64,000 nucleotides of DNA from Siccirubricoccus soli (GTDB taxonomy: Bacteria > Pseudomonadota > Alphaproteobacteria > Acetobacterales > Acetobacteraceae), in NCBI RefSeq assembly GCF_024178315.1, contig NZ_JAMZIK010000009.1:1-64000 (forward strand). Direction: 5' to 3'. The notes below the pieces were generated by a model, which did no database searches, was not told the DNA's origin, and worked only from the letters and a program-made list of their open reading frames with translations. Numbering within the stretch: position 1 is the first letter of the stretch; each line of letters starts with the position of its first letter. Shown here in pieces: positions 61,701-64,000 of this stretch. A program made the position numbers and the translations under genes.

Positions 61701-63060
61701 CCGCCGTTTCCTCCATCGCCGCCGCCAGCGCCGCGAAGGCGCTTTCCACCGTGCCGCGCTCGCCTTTGCCCTGGCCCAGCATCGCCTCGATGCGCGGCGC
61801 CAGGCGGATGGCCTCATCCACCGCCGGGTCGGCGCCGGGGCGGTAGGCGCCGAGGCGCACCAGATCCGCCATCTCCGCATGCAGGGCGAGCACCGCCCGC
61901 GCCCGCCGCATCAGCGCCGCCTCATCCGGCCGCAGGCAGCCGGGCACGGTGCGGGAGAGGCTGCGGAGGATGTCGATGGCCGGGTAGCGGCCGCGTTCCC
62001 CGATGCTGCGATCCATCACCACATGCCCGTCCAGGATGCCGCGCACCGCATCCGCCACCGGCTCGTCATGGTCGTCACCCTCCACCAGCACGGTGAAGAG
62101 GCCGGTGATGGCACCGGCGCAGCCCTCCTCCCGCGGCCCGGCGCGTTCCAGCAGGCGGGGGAGTTCGGCGAAGACGCCAGGGGTGTAGCCGCGGGTCGTC
62201 GGCGGCTCCCCGGCCGCGAGGCCGATCTCGCGCAGCGCCATGGCGAAGCGGGTGACGCTGTCCATCATCAGCAGCACCTGGCGGCCCTGATCGGCGAAAT
62301 GCTCGGCGATGGCCATGGCGGCATAGGCGGCCTCCCGCCGCATCAGCGGCGGGGCGTCGGAGGTGGCGCAGACCACCACGGAGCGGGCGAGGCCCGCCGC
62401 CCCCAGATCATCCTCGAGGAATTCCCGCAGCTCCCGCCCCCGCTCGCCCACCAGGGCCAGCACCACCACATCGGCGGCCGCCCCGCCCGCCAGCATGGAG
62501 AGCAGGGTGGATTTCCCGACGCCAGAGGCGGCGAAAAGGCCGAGGCGCTGGCCGCGGCGGCAGGTGGCGAAGGCATCCAGCGCCCGGACGCCGAGATCGA
62601 GCCGCGGCCCCAGCCGGGCGCGCTGGCCGGCCTGGGGTGGGGCGGCGCGGACCGGCCGTGCGAGAGGCCCGGGAGGCGGCGGCGGCCTGCCGTCCAACGG
62701 CCGGCCGAGCGGGTCCAGCACCCGCCCCAGCCAGGTCTCGTCCACTGCCAGGCTGGCCGATGGGGCAAGCATGGCCGGGGTGCCGGGGCCGACCCCGTCC
62801 AGCGGCCCGAAGGCGAGGGCGGTGGCGTGCCCCTCGGCGAAGCCCACCACCTCTGCCTCCACCGCCGGCGCGGCAGGGGGTGAGAGGCGCAACCTGGCTC
62901 CGATCCGCAACCAGGGATCGAGGCCCGTGACGGAAATTGAGAGGCTTCCCGCCGATACAACCTTACCGTGCAGCTGTGCCGCAGGCTGGCGCCGCAACGC
63001 CAGGCTTGCCCGGTCGATTTTCATAACAATTTGATAAGAAAGCGTTTCTCTCCCCGGCAT
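61690..63060 (-). CDS. fliI: Flagellum-specific ATPase FliI
   Basis: A 456-residue ATPase of the flagellar type III export system. It has Walker A F-A-A-S-G-V-G-K-S-T near 160-169, V-G-E-R-G-R-E-L-R-E-F near 190-200, Walker B L-L-M-M-D-S-V-T-R-F-A near 245-255, and the G-Y-T-P-G-V-F-A-E-L-P-R-L-L-E-R-A-G block near 274. The preferred ATG at 63060 follows a GAAGG site; an ATG at 63024 is also possible. It is divergent from ctrA, and followed by fliJ. No other flagellar genes lie in this stretch. Confidence 0.93.
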   Translation of the reverse strand: MPGRETLSYQIVMKIDRASLALRRQPAAQLHGKVVSAGSLSISVTGLDPWLRIGARLRLSPPAAPAVEAEVVGFAEGHATALAFGPLDGVGPGTPAMLAPSASLAVDETWLGRVLDPLGRPLDGRPPPPPGPLARPVRAAPPQAGQRARLGPRLDLGVRALDAFATCRRGQRLGLFAASGVGKSTLLSMLAGGAAADVVVLALVGERGRELREFLEDDLGAAGLARSVVVCATSDAPPLMRREAAYAAMAIAEHFADQGRQVLLMMDSVTRFAMALREIGLAAGEPPTTRGYTPGVFAELPRLLERAGPREEGCAGAITGLFTVLVEGDDHDEPVADAVRGILDGHVVMDRSIGERGRYPAIDILRSLSRTVPGCLRPDEAALMRRARAVLALHAEMADLVRLGAYRPGADPAVDEAIRLAPRIEAMLGQGKGERGTVESAFAALAAAMEETADAA

Positions 63061-63185
63061 CGTGCCTTCATCGTCTTTCAAGGATTTGTCTCGTATCTTG
63101 GTACGCCCAAAGCGATGAATTTCCTCTTCACAACACACGCATAAGTGGTATCTCCATACACGTCTGGCGTGCAGGAGAGTGAGAC

Positions 63186-63932
63186 ATGCGCGTATTATTG
63201 GTTGAGGACGACCTGGCCGCCTCCCGGGGCCTGGTCGCCATGCTCAAGGCCAACGCCATGGTGGTCGACGCCGTCGATACCGGCGAGGAAGCGCTCGAGC
63301 TGGTGCGCCTCTACGATTACGACGTGGTTCTGCTCGACCTTGTTCTTCCGGATATGGAAGGATACGAGGTCGTGAGGCGCCTGCGCGCCGCGCGGGTGGA
63401 AACCCCGGTCATGATCCTCTCCGGCCTCGCGCGGCCCCAGGCCAAGGTGAAGGGCTTCGGCATGGGCGCCGACGACTTCATCACCAAGCCCTTCGACGGG
63501 CAGGAGCTGGTGGCCCGCATCCAGGCCGTGGTGCGCCGCACCAAAGGCTTCGCCCAGCCCAGCCTCTCGGTCGGCCCTCTCACCCTCAACCTCGGCTCGC
63601 GGGAAGTCACCATCGGCGGCGCCCCGGTCCACCTGACCGGCAAGGAATACGCGATCCTGGAGCTGCTGACCCTGCGCAAGGGCCTGGTGCTGACCAAGGA
63701 AGCCTTCCTGAACCACCTCTATGGCGGGATGGATGAGCCGGAGGTGAAGATCATCGACGTCTTCATCTGCAAGCTGCGCAAGAAGCTCGCCCAGGCGGGC
63801 GCGGACAACCTGATCGGCACGGTCTGGGGCCGCGGTTATGTGCTGCGGGACCCGCAGCAGGCCGGTACGCGGTTTCCCAACGCCCCCGTGGCTGGCAGCG
63901 CCATTCCGCTGACGACGACCGTCGCCGCTTAA
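63186..63932 (+). CDS. ctrA: Cell-cycle response regulator CtrA
   Basis: A 248-residue OmpR-family regulator. The receiver (1-115) has the acidic D8-D9 pair, the phospho-acceptor in V-V-L-L-D-L near 47-52 (Asp51), Thr/Ser in I-L-S-G near 76-79 and K-P-F near 100-102; the winged helix (about 130-230) contains [13 protein letters not shown] and [14 protein letters not shown] and W-G-R-G-Y-V-L. The middle and DNA-binding parts match CtrA closely. It controls cell division and motility genes in alphaproteobacteria, and lies divergent to fliI. The C-terminus is longer than in Caulobacter CtrA and ends before the window edge. Confidence 0.93.
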   Translation: MRVLLVEDDLAASRGLVAMLKANAMVVDAVDTGEEALELVRLYDYDVVLLDLVLPDMEGYEVVRRLRAARVETPVMILSGLARPQAKVKGFGMGADDFITKPFDGQELVARIQAVVRRTKGFAQPSLSVGPLTLNLGSREVTIGGAPVHLTGKEYAILELLTLRKGLVLTKEAFLNHLYGGMDEPEVKIIDVFICKLRKKLAQAGADNLIGTVWGRGYVLRDPQQAGTRFPNAPVAGSAIPLTTTVAA

Positions 63933-64000
63933 GGATCCGGCCCGCCGGGGGTACCACCCCTTCGGCCCTGGCCGGGTCGCAAGATCCTCCGTCAGACGCA
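63933..64000. other. Right window edge, no feature
   Basis: Downstream of ctrA. A GC-rich hairpin-forming stretch may be the ctrA terminator, but the window ends before it can be judged. Confidence 0.3.

Noticed and set aside
63061-63185. Candidate CtrA boxes upstream of ctrA
   Set aside because: No TTAA pairs at the required spacing exist in the spacer.
1-64000. CRISPR arrays, prophage structural genes, rRNA and further tRNAs
   Set aside because: Looked for regularly spaced direct repeats, phage head/tail genes and rRNA segments; none seen. Only one tRNA was found.

Overview
The window looks like a chromosomal piece of a very GC-rich alphaproteobacterium, most likely Acetobacteraceae (Roseomonas-like). 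The evidence is the strongly GC-biased third positions, a CtrA cell-cycle regulator, the rng-yacG-tRNA-Phe order, many binding-protein-dependent transporters, and a lipid A very-long-chain fatty acid cluster. The taxonomic call is inference; no search was run.

Region 1 (1-16,576) is accessory and worn. It holds relics of IS481 and IS630 transposases, a small serine recombinase killed by one amber codon, a second scrap of the same recombinase, and the decayed C-terminal part of a large serine recombinase that runs into tRNA-Phe. Between the relics sit intact genes: a CBS-BON protein, an amidohydrolase, two orphan substrate-binding proteins, a DUF6152/DUF6644 pair, a TDT-family transporter and a complete FbpABC-like ABC operon followed by a decayed sugar permease. 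Gene density is low, with several 300-600 bp stretches where I see nothing.

Region 2 (16,577-35,068) begins at tRNA-Phe with yacG and rng. It continues with a sugar/glycerol-phosphate type ABC operon (18.5-23.0 kb) whose ATPase has an altered Walker B, a DUF2382 stress protein and a DUF1345 membrane protein. Isocitrate lyase follows with a small His-rich partner and a divergent ScfR-type regulator, then a GH15 glucanohydrolase, a SYLF protein and a dipeptide-type ABC importer without ATPases.

Region 3 (35,390-50,821) holds a motB-motA pair in inverted order, a LIV-type binding protein, oxidoreductases and a metallo-hydrolase, and two MarR regulators with their likely targets. It ends with a six-gene acpXL-fabZXL-fabF2XL-fabF1XL-adhXL-lpxXL cluster that would make and attach the very-long-chain secondary acyl chain of lipid A.

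Region 4 (50,822-64,000) holds an HWE sensor kinase, a second beta-hydroxyacid dehydrogenase, and an oxyR/catalase pair with a readable OxyR operator. It also has PhoD, an Lrp-phhA-hppD phenylalanine/tyrosine catabolic unit, and fliI-fliJ divergent from ctrA. Two related palindromic repeats follow the catalase and hppD genes.
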